Assembly (NCBI RefSeq): GCF_037176765.1 | Contig: NC_090034.1 | Location: 20,617,375 to 20,681,374, forward strand | Source of the DNA: Anolis sagrei | Lineage: Eukaryota; Chordata; Lepidosauria; Squamata; Anolidae | DNA length: 64,000 nt | Reading direction: 5' to 3' | Part shown: positions 1-11,500 of the stretch, piece after piece | Layout of the letters: each line of letters begins with the position of its first letter | Position numbering within the stretch: the stretch's first letter is position 1 | Program-made: the position numbers and the translations under genes | Notes under the pieces: model-generated | Databases searched by the model: none | Seen by the model: the letters and a program-made list of their open reading frames with translations, nothing else | Told to the model about the DNA's origin: nothing

Positions 1-507
1 CATTTTTAGGGAGAGACCAGTTTTTCTTTCCTGGTTTCTATTGTCCTGGTGGTTTTATTTGTTCTGGTGTAGAAAAATTGGCAGAAAACATTGAACCGAA
101 TTCACCGTATTAACATGTCAAGGATGTTCTGCTCTCATCCATCATATTTACATCCCTTTTTGTTTAATGCAAACGCGTTCAAACCCAGATAGAATTGTTT
201 GACTCTATGCAAAAGAGACATCAGTTTCTTTGGATCTTGTAGGGTCCAGAAAAAAAGGATAAAGTCAACAAAGGATTAAGTCAACTATTGCAATGTATTA
301 GGATGGAAGATTCCATGCAACAGGAGCATGGGGAGTTATATAAGAAGTCCTTGCTGAGGCAGAGCAGTGACTCCCTAAGGAAGTACTTGGGAACCGATGA
401 AAACATTTCCTTAACTCTTTCCTATTGAACTTGAAAGGTGTATTTGAAAGTTAAAGGAATTTCATGCTTAGACTTGGGAATGTCCCATTTCTAAAATGTC
501 TAATTGT

Positions 508-617
508 GGACATAGGTGCAAATGTAACTAATCCAAAAAGATTAATATTTTATTAGATTAGATTAGATTAGATTAGACATGAATAATTTTGGATTAGTTG
601 CATTTGTACCTATGTCC
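508..617. repeat. Short inverted repeat (hairpin MITE-like)
   Basis: Arms at about 508-540 and 583-617 are near-perfect inverted copies (GGACATAGGTGCAAATG against its complement), separated by a short loop with tandem ATTAG units. This is the shape of a small foldback element. The rest of 1-830 is AT-rich and shows no gene. Confidence 0.55.
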
Positions 618-825
618 AAATGCAAGGAATCCAAAATGAGTCATACATGTTATTATATTATATGGTGTATACAATATTATGTATGCAATAATATATATTA
701 ATAATAATAATATATTAATATATAATATAATCCAAAATGGCAAAAATTTATGGAGTCATGCACTTTGGATGATGCTACATTATTGACAGTTATACTTTCT
801 AATGTTCTACTTTATAGGGCAGAAA

Positions 826-832
<7 letters not shown>

Positions 833-871
<39 letters not shown>

Positions 872-1188
872 GAAACACAACAAGATGAGTCCACAGCAGA
901 CAAGATCCATCTGCTGGCTGTTGTATTGGCTCACACGGTGGACACTTACCAAGTGTCTAGGTCTGTGTAATGTATTGGCGAATAATGCGTGCAGATCCCA
1001 GTAAGATGGCATTTGCAGCGGGCAGATGGTAATTTTGTCAGTACTGATTGTGTATAAGTGCAGGCCAAGGTCTTTAGGCACTGCACCAAGTGTGCCGATC
1101 ACCACTGGGACCACCTTGACTAGCTTGTGCCAGAGTCTTTGCAGTTCGATCTTTAAATCCTCATATTGTGTCAGCTTTTCTTCTTCTT

Positions 1189-1190
<2 letters not shown>
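833..1190 (-). mobile_element. R4-clade LINE 3' end fragment
   Basis: On the minus strand the sequence reads as the C-terminal tail of an R4/Dong-type reverse transcriptase (KVVPVVIGTLGAVPKDLGLH, then an ICPLQ segment and a stop). It ends in a (TAA)n tail seen as (ATT)n at 833-871. Related copies lie at 39912-40190, 54541-55795 and 56205-56280. It is 5' truncated. The clade is inferred from the longer copy, which keeps the PD...D endonuclease region. Confidence 0.6.
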
Positions 1191-1247
<57 letters not shown>

Positions 1248-1262
1248 CTCTATTATTATCTC
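1178..1262. repeat. Compound microsatellite (TTC)n(TTA)n
   Basis: A run of TTC units passes directly into TTA units next to an R4 fragment. The same compound order recurs at 56139-56206 beside another R4 end. The stretch from 1262 to 1740 shows no gene or clear repeat. Confidence 0.8.
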
Positions 1263-1749
1263 TATTATTAGCCCACTTTTCACTCTTAATCACATCCCCA
1301 AGCATTTAATACAATGTTATGTAGTGGACACAGACATGATTTCCGTGTCTCCAATTACATAACAAACCACGTTCATTCCACAATAGACACCCACCAAGAA
1401 CATAGGCCCATGGGGCTGGCCAGAGATGGGGTTTTGCTGAGCCCTAGATCTCTCCTTTTCCCATAAGCAAATGTTTGAGATTCGCCACTCCTTTAACGTC
1501 ATTCAAAATAAAACCCAACCAAGTCCAGAGATTGCTGTGTTTGGGAGGCATGCAAAGCAGGTTGCTCTTAGATATTGTGCCCAAATTGCTACTTGATGCA
1601 AAATTTCCCCAGATTTGCACAGTGAAGGTAAGCACTTTATCGCTCTCAACGAGGGCAGGTCTTATTTGTGCCCATTAATGGTCATCCCATGGGCTTTGTA
1701 GGGTTTTCTTCAGCGAGAAAGATTCAAAGGTATCCATCTTCCGATATTG

Positions 1750-2345
1750 CTCCTTTTCTGAGTTACTTTCCTGGCAAGTTGTAGCATTTCAATGTTATTG
1801 TTTGCATTTTTAGTGACTTACCCAGTTGCAAGAAGTGTTGGAAATGCTGATTTCTTTGGATGGTTTTAGTTACTCATCTAAGTTGCAAGAAACGCAGAAT
1901 GTTTTCGACCACAAGCCAGTAACTTGTAGCACTTTTATTTTTGTATAGGTTTAGTTACTTCTCCAGTTGCAAGAAGTGATGGAAATGTTGATTTCTTTGG
2001 GTGGTTTCAGTTACTCTTCTAGTTGCAAGTAGCGAGGAATGTTTCGCACCATAAGTTGGCAACTTGTAGCATTCTGACTTTTTATTTTGTGTATAGATGT
2101 AGACACACACATTGTAGGCACACACTTTTCTAACTGGAAGGAGTGTGGGATGTTTGGATCCATAAGCTGGCAACTCATAGCATTATTATTTTATTTTCTG
2201 CATTGTTTTAGTCACTTTTCTAGTTGCAAGAAGTCTAGAATTGTGATTTATTTTATTTCTAGTATTGATTTTGCTTTGGTTTTTTTTGTTGTTGCATTGT
2301 TTTAGTTGTCTCTTTTGTTGCAAGAAGTCTGGAATCTTGATGTCT
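1750..2345 (+). repeat. Degenerate tandem array upstream of GNG13
   Basis: The words TAGTTACT..CTAGTTGCAAGAAG and GGCAACTTGTAGCA recur at irregular spacing of roughly 55-150 bp across about 600 bp. The units have diverged strongly. The array ends shortly before the probable GNG13 untranslated exon. Confidence 0.55.
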
Positions 2346-2434
2346 TTCCTTGTGTGTCTTTCCTTTGCTTCTGGGCCCAGGCTTGACCCCCTTCTCTGCG
2401 CTTCTCCCAAAAAGCCCCCCCAAAAGAGCCCTCC

Positions 2435-2532
2435 ATGGACGAATGGGACCCTCCGCAGTGGAAGAAGGAAGTGGAGAGCCTCAAGTACCAGCTGGCCTAC
2501 AAGAGGGAGATGTCCTCCAAGACCATCCCCGA
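2435..2532 (+). CDS. GNG13: GNG13 coding exon 1
   Basis: Codons 1-32 plus two bases, ending ..SKTIP(E) before GTGAGT. The preceding TTCTGGGCCCAG at 2370-2381 is a plausible acceptor for this exon. Confidence 0.95.
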
Positions 2533-4121
2533 GTGAGTCCTCTTCCTCCTCCTCCTCCTCATCATTGGGATTGAATGCTTTTGCAGGCATTCAAAAGGGA
2601 TATATAGTCACAGAACTGGAAGGGACCTGGTTCCCTTCCAGATTCATGAAAAAATAGGGCTATAGAATCATAATATCCTAGAGTTAGAAGGGACCCCCAA
2701 AGGCCACCCTTTTCTGCCTTTGTCTAGGAAAAGCATCATCAAAGCCTTCCCAACAGATGGCCACACAGCCTCACAGACATTGTAGGATTCATGGAGAAAT
2801 AGGGCTTTAGAATCATAATATCCTAGAGTTGGAAGGGAGCCCCAAAGGCCAACTAGTCCAACCCTCTTTTCTGTCTTCATGTAGGAAAAGCACCATCAAA
2901 GTCCTCCTGACAGATGGCCACACAGCCTCACAGACATTGTGGGCTTCATGGAGAAATAGCACTATAGACTCATAAGGCCCTAGAGCTGGAAGGGAGCCCC
3001 AAAGGCCATCCAATCCAACCCCCCTTTCTGCCTTGTGTGGGAAAAGCACCATCAAAGCCCTCTCAACAGATGGTCATCCAGCCTCACAGACATTGCAGGG
3101 TTCATTGAGAAATAGTTCTATAGAATCAATGACAACTAGCATTGGAAGGGGCCTCCAAAGGCCATCCAATCCACCCCCTTTTCTGCCTTCATGTAGGAAA
3201 AGAACCATCAAAGCACCCCCAACAGATTGCCATCCAGTCTCTGTTTAAAAGCCTCCAAAGAAGGGGCACAGGACCCTGCTTTCCTGCCTGGCAGAATGGG
3301 GCTGGACTTGGCTGGCTTTCCGGCTCCAAGATGATATTGTCCTCTTTCTCCACGAACCTTCTAATGTTTAAGAGGTTGGGTGGCCATCTGTTGGGACAGT
3401 TTTGGTGGTGTATTCCTTTAAGTCAGAATGAGGTCGGACTAGATGGCCGTTGGATCCTATAGCCCTCTTTCACCATGAAGGTCATCATGTTATTATAATG
3501 TTATAATGTCTATGAGGTTTGATGGCCATTTGTCAGGAGGGTTTGGATTGAGTATTCCTTTATGGCATAATAGGGTTGGACTAGATGGCCTTTGGGGCTC
3601 CCCTCCAGCCCTAGGATCTTATAATTATATAACCCTCTTTCTCAATGAACCTTGTAATGTCTATGAGGTTGGATGACCCTTGGATCGGATTGTGTCCTCT
3701 AGCCTGGCAAAAGGAGGGGTTGGACTGGATGGCCCTTGGAGATCCCAAAAGTTCAACACCTATGTAAACAGAATAGGGTTAGACTGGATGGCCTTTGGGG
3801 GTCTCTTCCAACTCTAGCAAAATAATAGGTAGCTTGGGAGTGTGACGGGGGTCTCAGGATCGAGATTTTTATCAGACAGCTGTTTGTCGGGAGGGATTGG
3901 ATTGTGTCCTCCTTCCTATATTGCAGAATGAGGTCAGGCTGTATGGCCTTTGGGGTCCCTCCTCACTCAATGCAGAAGCAGAGAAGGAGCATCTTGGTGT
4001 CTTTTCTCCCTTTAGGCTCCTGAAATGGATAGAAGACGGGATCCCGGAGGACCCTTTTCTGAACCCGGAGCTGATGAAGAACAACCCCTGGGTGGAGAAG
4101 GGCAAGTGTGCCATCCTCTAG
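2435..4121 (+). CDS. GNG13: G-protein gamma subunit 13
   Basis: Gamma subunit of a heterotrimeric G protein; in other vertebrates it works with gustducin-type alpha and beta subunits in taste, olfactory and retinal bipolar cells, on the inner plasma membrane. Two coding exons (2435-2532 and 4016-4121) join in phase 2 at a GTGAGT donor and a TTTAG acceptor to give 67 codons, exactly the usual length. The protein starts MDEWDPPQWKKEVESLKYQL, with a short N-terminal coiled coil that pairs with Gbeta, and contains the conserved ..LLKWIEDGIPEDPFLNP.. block. It ends in the CaaX box CAIL (residues 64-67), which predicts geranylgeranylation of Cys64. A polypyrimidine tract and CAG at about 2381 suggest the ATG exon begins in the 5' UTR and that an untranslated exon lies upstream. 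The intron is filled with a CR1-derived tandem array. CHTF18 converges on it from downstream. Confidence 0.97.
2645..3260 (+). repeat. CR1-derived tandem array in GNG13 intron
   Basis: About four head-to-tail units of roughly 140-150 bp. Each runs from GAGAAATAG..TAGAATCATAA through a CR1-like GTTGGAAGGGACCCCAAAGG / CCAATCCAACCCCC block to CAACAGATGGCCA..CAGACATTG. Further CR1-like pieces in the other orientation follow to about 3830. Confidence 0.75.
3340..3830 (-). repeat. CR1-type 3' fragments, reverse orientation
   Basis: Repeated GGTTGGACTAGATGGCCTTTGGGG and TCCAACTCTA words, the complement of the CR1-like motif in the array just upstream. Several degenerate copies. Confidence 0.6.
4016..4121 (+). 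CDS. GNG13: GNG13 coding exon 2 (C terminus, CaaX box)
   Basis: Acceptor CCCTTTAG at 4008-4015, then codons 33-67 and TAG at 4119-4121. Encodes the ..PWVEKGKCAIL end with the prenylation box. Confidence 0.96.
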
Positions 4122-4217
4122 TCCATCGTCCACGGCTTCCTTCAAAGCGAATGCAGACACACTGTGTCCCGGGATTTTGGCTGGCTCCCCGTTATGCCTC
4201 CCATTGAGAACATGTAT

Positions 4218-4223
4218 AATAAA
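4218..4223 (+). terminator. Candidate GNG13 polyadenylation signal
   Basis: AATAAA about 97 bases after the GNG13 stop codon. A second forward AATAAA lies near 5391, so a longer 3' end overlapping the CHTF18 3' UTR cannot be excluded. Confidence 0.5.
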
Positions 4224-4529
4224 TAGGTCACTAAATGGTTTCTAGAGCAGAATGGTTTACTATGGGATCTTTATGGGATATTCTGCGAATGCCAGTGTCG
4301 GAAAATTCCCCCACATATATATAAATATATATATTTGCCTGTATATCTGCTCTTTATAAACAAGGCTAGCATTTGGATGGCTTTGCAATTATTTGGAGGC
4401 AGATGTTGTCATTTTCTCTTGAAATGACCCAAAATGTGAATAAGAGGAAATCAAAGAAATCAATAGGAAGATGGAAAGTGGCACAATTCAGAGTATTTAT
4501 AAAGCCATGTAGTTCTGCTTTTCTATCCA

Positions 4530-5232
4530 TCAGTCATCCTTTTTTCTTTCCTTTTCCTTCTATCAATCCTTCCTTTCCCTTTCCTTCCTTTTTCTTTTCC
4601 TTTCTACCCTTCTTGCTTTCGTTCCTTTTCCTTCTATCATTTTCCTTTTTGCCCTTCTTTCTTCCCTTTTCCTTTCTTTTCTCTTCCCTCTTTCTTTCTA
4701 GTCATTCCTTTTCCTTTCTATCCTTCTTTTCCCTTCTTGCATTCTTTCCTTTTCCTGCTTGCTCTTTTCTACCATTCCTTCTTGCTTGCTTTCTTTTTCC
4801 TTCTATCATTCTTTCCTTTTTGCTTTCTCTTCTTTTGTTCCTTTTCCTTTCTTTCCCTTCTTTCTATTCTTCTCTTCCCTTTCTTCCTTTTCCCTTCTAT
4901 TCTTTGCTTTTCTTTTCTATCCTTCCTTTCTTTTCCCTTCTTGCTCTTCCTTTTCTGCCTTGCCTTTCCTTTTCTATTTTTCTTGCTTTCCTTGTCCTTT
5001 CCTTTTCCTTTATATCTGTTTTGCCTTCTTTTTTGTTTTTTATTCTTTCTTTCTTTTTTCCCTTTTCTATCATTCTCTTCTTGCCACCTATCCTTTTTTT
5101 CCTTTGTCTATCATTCCCTTCTTGCTTCCTAGCCTTTCTTTCTATTCTTCTGCTTTTCCTCCTCCCTTCTTGCTCTTCTCTTTTCCTTCTTTCTTGTCTT
5201 CTTGCTCTCTTTCCTCTTTCTATCCTTCCTTT
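4530..5232. repeat. 700-bp polypyrimidine/polypurine tract
   Basis: Almost pure C/T on the plus strand, built of TTTCCTTTCTATCCTTC-like units with no fixed period. Long open frames through it (340 codons forward) are by-products of the composition. It lies between the converging 3' ends of GNG13 and CHTF18. Confidence 0.9.
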
Positions 5233-5518
5233 CATTTCCTTGACTTGTAAAGGAACATGCATGTTTTATAAACAACACTTTATCAATGGTTTTAAATACT
5301 TGGGTATGTTTGGGGTTTTTTTTTTTTGTATCAGTTTTGCAGTTGAAACAAAACAAAAGGGACGGAAGCCATGCAAAACACGACCGACGCAATAAAGAGA
5401 GCAGCAGCGCTGGGTGCGTCTCAAAGTCATTTATTTCTAAACGAAATGGAAATTCATACAAAACATCCTGATATAGAAAATGCAAAATATATTCTCTTTC
5501 ATGGTCCAGATTTCACCC

Positions 5519-5655
5519 TCAGAATAGATCTTTAATGTAGACGTTTCTCCGAACTGCATTAGAAACCCCTTCGTTGAACCGGAACCAGACGTCGCTGTTT
5601 CCCACCGCTTTCCCGATCCGCTTCTCTATGGGGTTCTTTTCGGGTATTTGGTCAG
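5519..5655 (-). CDS. CHTF18: CHTF18 exon 22 (C terminus, stop)
   Basis: Acceptor CCCCTATAG, then the end of the protein (about residues 938-982) with TGA at 5521-5519. Candidate polyadenylation signal AATAAA on the minus strand near 5430. Confidence 0.95.
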
Positions 5656-8520
5656 CTATAGGGGAAAATATAGGGACAGACAGAGAAAGGAAAAGGTTTG
5701 GGAGGAGAGACGGCTCTGAAATAATGCAATTCTGGGAAAGGAATCTAACTATAGCTGAGGGAACTGTGAACAGCTGCATTGCAAAATACGCATTTGCAGG
5801 CTGAGCTCCAAAATGCAAAACCCATTCAATTTTAGCTATGAATTTGAAACTCACATCTAAAGTTTACTGTATTTTAAGCTTGGTTTGGGGTGCTTTAAGA
5901 TATGCATTTCATAGAAATGGATCTTAATATGTGCATTTCACATAATGCTACATAATGTGTTTTAGCTATGAGGAGAGGCGGGGAAGAAACAGAATTATCA
6001 CCATCATCATCCTTATTAGCAAGCTGGGAATAAATAGAATTATTATTAAAAGGATTGGAAGAATATTAATTTTATTAACAGGCTGGGAATAATTGAAATT
6101 ATTACTATCAAAAGGTTGGGAAGAAATACTTTTACTATTAATACATTATTAACGCTATGAAATGACGGGAGTTGTAGTTTGGGGAGGTCCCAGAACTGTA
6201 GGGCAGAGGCTTCAAGATTAGGAAGCAAGGATGAGAAAACATACCTGTTGAAGGAGCCGCCTTCTTTTTGACGATGATGCGGCCAAAGAAGTCAGTTTCC
6301 GGCTGTGGAAAAAAAGAGAACCAGAATAATGCCTTCCCTAGAAACACCTACAGACCCCAAAGACATCTCTGTCCCAGGCCTCCTCCAATGCAGAAGCAAA
6401 AGCTGGATGGCCATCTGTTGGGAGGGATCAGATGGTGCCTTTCCTGCCTGGAAGAAGGGGGTTGGACTGGATGGCCTTTAGGTTCCCTTCCAACTCTATT
6501 GGAAGACGGTTCTATTTGGGAGTCTCCTTCTCTGCAGGGTTCTAAGCAGAGACTAGATGGCCATCTGTTGGAAGGGATCAGACTGTGTATTCCTTTATGG
6601 CAGAATGGGGCTGGACTAGACAACCCTTGGGGATCTCCACTCCAGGATTCTAAACATCACAGCTCAAGGCTAATTATGGGTTTTGGTGAAGCACCAGACC
6701 ACTTTGGCAGACACGGCTCATTATAAGGGTTCATTGCTCCTACAGTGTTGTTTTGGGATTAGTCTTCTCTGGAAAGAATACGCCACTATGCACAGTGCCT
6801 AAAGATACCATACATCTTCATTGTTTGGAATACAAGAGGCTAGCACTCCTACCCATCTATACAGGGCCTTAGCTACAATGTCATAAATCACCCAAAATTC
6901 CTGGTGCCTAGTGCCTGCCCCTTGCCACATACCAGAGCCCACCTTCTCCCATCTCAGGGCAATTGACTTTTATGGCCAGTTCATACGTCCTTGCAGCATC
7001 ATTGTGTTTCCTCCTTTTTTGCCCTGGGCTGTGTGCTCTATGTCAGGGCTAATAGTTGCATGGCATGAGTGAGTGATCGTGACACTCATATGAATCCCAT
7101 GACTTCACAGCATGGAGTCGTGGCAGTTAAAAATGTTACCAAACTGGGTTAACTGCACAGTGTAGATACATTCGAGCCCTTGGCCCACTCACCTTTTCCT
7201 CGAAAGTGGCTCTCTTCACAATCTGGTCCAGGCGCTGCTCATGGTTTCGGATCCCAGATTTCTGTTTTCCTTTCTGCTCCTCCTTTTCTTGGCTTGAGCT
7301 TGTCATGGAGACCTAAGGAAGGAAAGGAAAAGAAAGGAAGAGGAAAGGAAGGAAAGAAGGAAAAGGAAGGAAGGGGAATGAATAAACATGAGAAGGAGGA
7401 AGCCAGAAAAAGATAAAATTATAGACGCAAACACACACAAAGTATAAATAATAATAAAATATAAAAAGATATTAAATATTAAAAATAAAATAATAACATA
7501 TAACATTATAAAATATAAATATAAAGAATAAAATGTAGAAATATAAAAATATTATTTTTCTTGTCAGGAGCAAACCAAGAGTACAAAAAAAAAGCACAAA
7601 GTTTGAAAACTTGGCATTATATTAAATGTCCTTTGACCAATAGCTGGCAACATGAAGTGCTGCAAAATATAAAAATATATTAAGATATAAAAGATAATAA
7701 AGAGCATCAGCAACTTGTCAATAAGTAAAATTAATAAATGATATCAGCTCACCAGATCAGCATTCCTGGCCTGGAGCATGGCTTCCGTCCGACGCATCTT
7801 CTCCAATTCGATTTCCCTTGCGATCAATTGCTTGGTCTGATAGGAGAGCGGTTTCCGAGACGGGAGATCTGGGAAACGGCACACTTCCTCCATGTTCCTA
7901 GGGATTTGTTTGACTTTATTTATCTAGATATTTATCTATTTATCATATTGATATAGGATACATTATATAAATATATTATAAGTTATAAATATATTATATA
8001 TCAAATCCATATAATATAAACATACACATATTATAAAATTCTATAAGTATATTATATATTATATAAAAATAAATATTAAATACATATATGACTATATAAT
8101 ATATAATATATATGATTGTATATTAAATACCTATATAAATACATGTAACCATTATACATAACTAATTATATATAAATATATGTTATATAAATACATATAA
8201 CTGTTAGGAATTGTGGGAGTTGAAGTTCAAACACCTGGAGGGCTGCAGTTTGTCCAGGCCTAGTCTATAGAAACCTCCAGATTCCCGGGAAAAGGAGGAG
8301 AAGGCGACTCACGGTTCGAGGGCGAAGAGGTAGGACCCGTCAGGTCTTCGTTCTTGGAGGAAGGTCAGGTTGAAGGCCAACATGGTATCCACCAACTCTG
8401 CCAGCTGCTGCCTCTCCTTCTGGCTGAATAGCTGTGGGTTCACCTGAGTACAAGGGCAAAGCAAGGCAGAATTGGGCCCCTCAAGTCCCAAAGGCCAGTG
8501 GGCCACAGGGGGACCGGGGT

Positions 8521-8597
<77 letters not shown>

Positions 8598-11500
8598 AGA
8601 AGACCAGGGTGCAGATTATTATTATTATTTGGAGACTGGGGGACTCCAAATGCTAACTTTTTAAAAAGGCAGCATGGATCTTATATTCTGCTTCCCCAAA
8701 GCATCTCATCTCCCATTTGAGCCTTTAATGCAGGAAGGTCATTCGAGGTCAAGCTGGCCGTCTATTGGGAACTGGGGAGAGCAAATGCAGACAGCATAAT
8801 CCATAAATGGAAAATAAAACCACATCATGCTCTATGTGCCAATAAGGAGGGATCCTTACCGGCCTCAACTTCGGAGAGATGATTTCCAAGAGAAAGTCGA
8901 GAACCTCGAGGACAAGAGCCTGGAACCCGTAGCGGCTGCGAGAACCTGGCCCCATCCCAGATGCCATGGAGGCCACCAGGTTCTGCCTCTGGCTCCGCTT
9001 CACCAAGCACTGCATTCAACGTAAACATGCAGAAGAACAGAATAAACAAACACGCAAATCACCCCCAATCCTTGTCTCCACAACAAGCCACATTTTCCAA
9101 AATCCACTTAGGGACAGAAAGTGAGGGAAAATCTTCTGAACGGACACAGACAGCAAAGGAAACCCCACAGGTGTTAACCTTTCCCTATGCAATCCAAAAC
9201 TTATATACATATTTGGTTGAAATAACACTTTTAAAAAAATGTCTCTGTTCTGATTTACAAACTAATTCAACTTTAGAACAAACCCACAGAACTCATCTTG
9301 TTCATAACTTGGGGACTGCCTGTAATAAACATAATAATACAAATAATAATGATCATTGATCATGATAATAATGATAAAATGATAATCATAATAATAGATA
9401 ATTATAATAATGATAATAGTGATTATGATTATAATAATTCTAATGAGAATAGTAATAACGATCATTAAAATAATAATAATTTTAATGATAATATAATGCT
9501 AAAATAGATAATGAGAATTGTAATAATGATAATTGCAATTATCATTTCTTGCATGGCAGGGGGTTGAACTAGATGGCTCATGTGGTCTCTTCCAACTCTA
9601 TGATTCTATAATAATAGATGATAATGATGATGATCATAATAATTATGATGATAATAGATAATGATAATAATAATAATAGATAATTCCAATGATAATAATA
9701 ATGATAATATTAGATAATTCAATGATAATAAGGACTGCGTTGTTGTAAGTTTTTCAGACTGTATGGCCATGTTCCAGCAGCATTCCCTCCTAACGTTTTG
9801 CCTGTATTTGTGGCTAATGGCATCTTCAGAGATTCCGTTGGCAGGGAGGCAAGTAGAGTGTATATATATTTGTAGAATAATGTCCAGGTTGGGAGAAAGA
9901 ACCCTTGTTTGTTCAAAGCACATGTGAATGTTGCAATTAGCAAGCTTGATTAGCACTGAGTAGCCTTGCAGTTGCAAAGTCAAATCAGTGAGGATATTTG
10001 TTGGCTGTTGTTGCCTGAAAGCATCCTTTGTTTGGTAGGTATTAACTGGCACTTGATTGTTTGCTGTCTGGAATTCCCCTATTTCTGAGTGCTAATTCTC
10101 AATGCTAATCAAGCTTACTAATTGCAACATTCACACTTGCTTTAAACAGGTAAGGGTTCTTTCTGCAACCCTGGACATTATTCCACAGGTATATATACAC
10201 GCCACTTGCGTGTATATATACCTGTGTATATATACCTGTTTGTTCCAACAGACCTCTGAACAAACCTCTGGGGATGTTTGCCACAGATGCAGGTGAAATG
10301 TCAGGAGAGAATGCTCTCAGCTTTCAACAACTCAGTGATTCCGGCAATGAAAGCCTTCGATAATACAATGATAATAATATTAATAATGATAATACTTCTC
10401 GTTAGGGGACCGACCTCCTGCTGGCTGCTGGGGAAGGTCAGGTGGGGCGTGCTGGAGGCGGCAAAGAGGAAGTGGAAGGCAACTGGGAGGAAGGGCAGGA
10501 AGCGCAGCAGCTGGAAACTCTGTCCATTCATGGCTGCCTGGTTGACCAGGTCAGTGAAGCCCATCCAATCAAGGCCCAGGCAAGCCGAGTCCAAGGAGGA
10601 GCCCTTCACCTTCATGTGGAGGAAGTTCTCAAACAGACCCTGCAAGAGAAGCACAATCCACCTGTAAAGAAGCGTTAATCCCACCGCTTGTCAACCAAAA
10701 ATGTAAAGAAGCAGCGCTAATCTCACTAGATGCCACCAAAATTATGTGAGGAAGCTTCTTTTAAATATCAATTAAGCTGCCACCAATATGTTTAGAGACG
10801 CTGGATTATGTCTCTGTTTATCTTTAGTTGTGTTGTGAGGTGACTTTGGTAGTGTGGAATGCACCAAGCATAAAAGCAATGGAGGAGGCAGGTTTGAAAT
10901 ACAAAGAGAACAAGATTTATTGTTAACAGAACGTAATTGTTGCAGTTTTGAGAATTTGAACTTGGCACAAGGCTTGATGTTACAAAATGGCTGGTTTGAG
11001 ATACATGCTTCTGATGATACAATTCTACAAACTTCTTCTTTAGTGAAGTGCTTATACTACTTCAGAGTTCCCTATTGTGAATGTCCACACTGTTTGCCCT
11101 ATACTCGGAACAAACCACTGATCACCAGTCTTTCCTTACTGGCAATCCTGAAAACCCCCTCTGTTAGATTCCTTTAACCTAAGCAATCTAACAAGGTAAC
11201 ACCTTCAGCTCTCTTGCTGAAGAAATATTCACAAATTCTAGGAACTACTGAATTCTCACAGCTTCACAACAGAGCCCTAACTGGCCCTCCTCTTCCCCGG
11301 GTCTCATCCACCGGACTAAACTACTTTCCCCAGAGTCCTTTCTTGACTCTGCTATTTCCCAGAGCCCTTAACTGGCTCTGCTCTTCTCCGGGTCTCCTCC
11401 ACCGGACTGGAGCTTAACTGCCACTTTCAAACCTTTTTCTCCTTAAGCTCCGCCCACCTCCTCTTCTGCCTTGTCTTGTCACCATGGCAACCTATCCCTC

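Noticed and set aside
4373-5395. 340-codon Phe/Leu/Ser-rich open frame
   Set aside because: It is the polypyrimidine tract read as protein; other frames are open too and there is no splice or start context.
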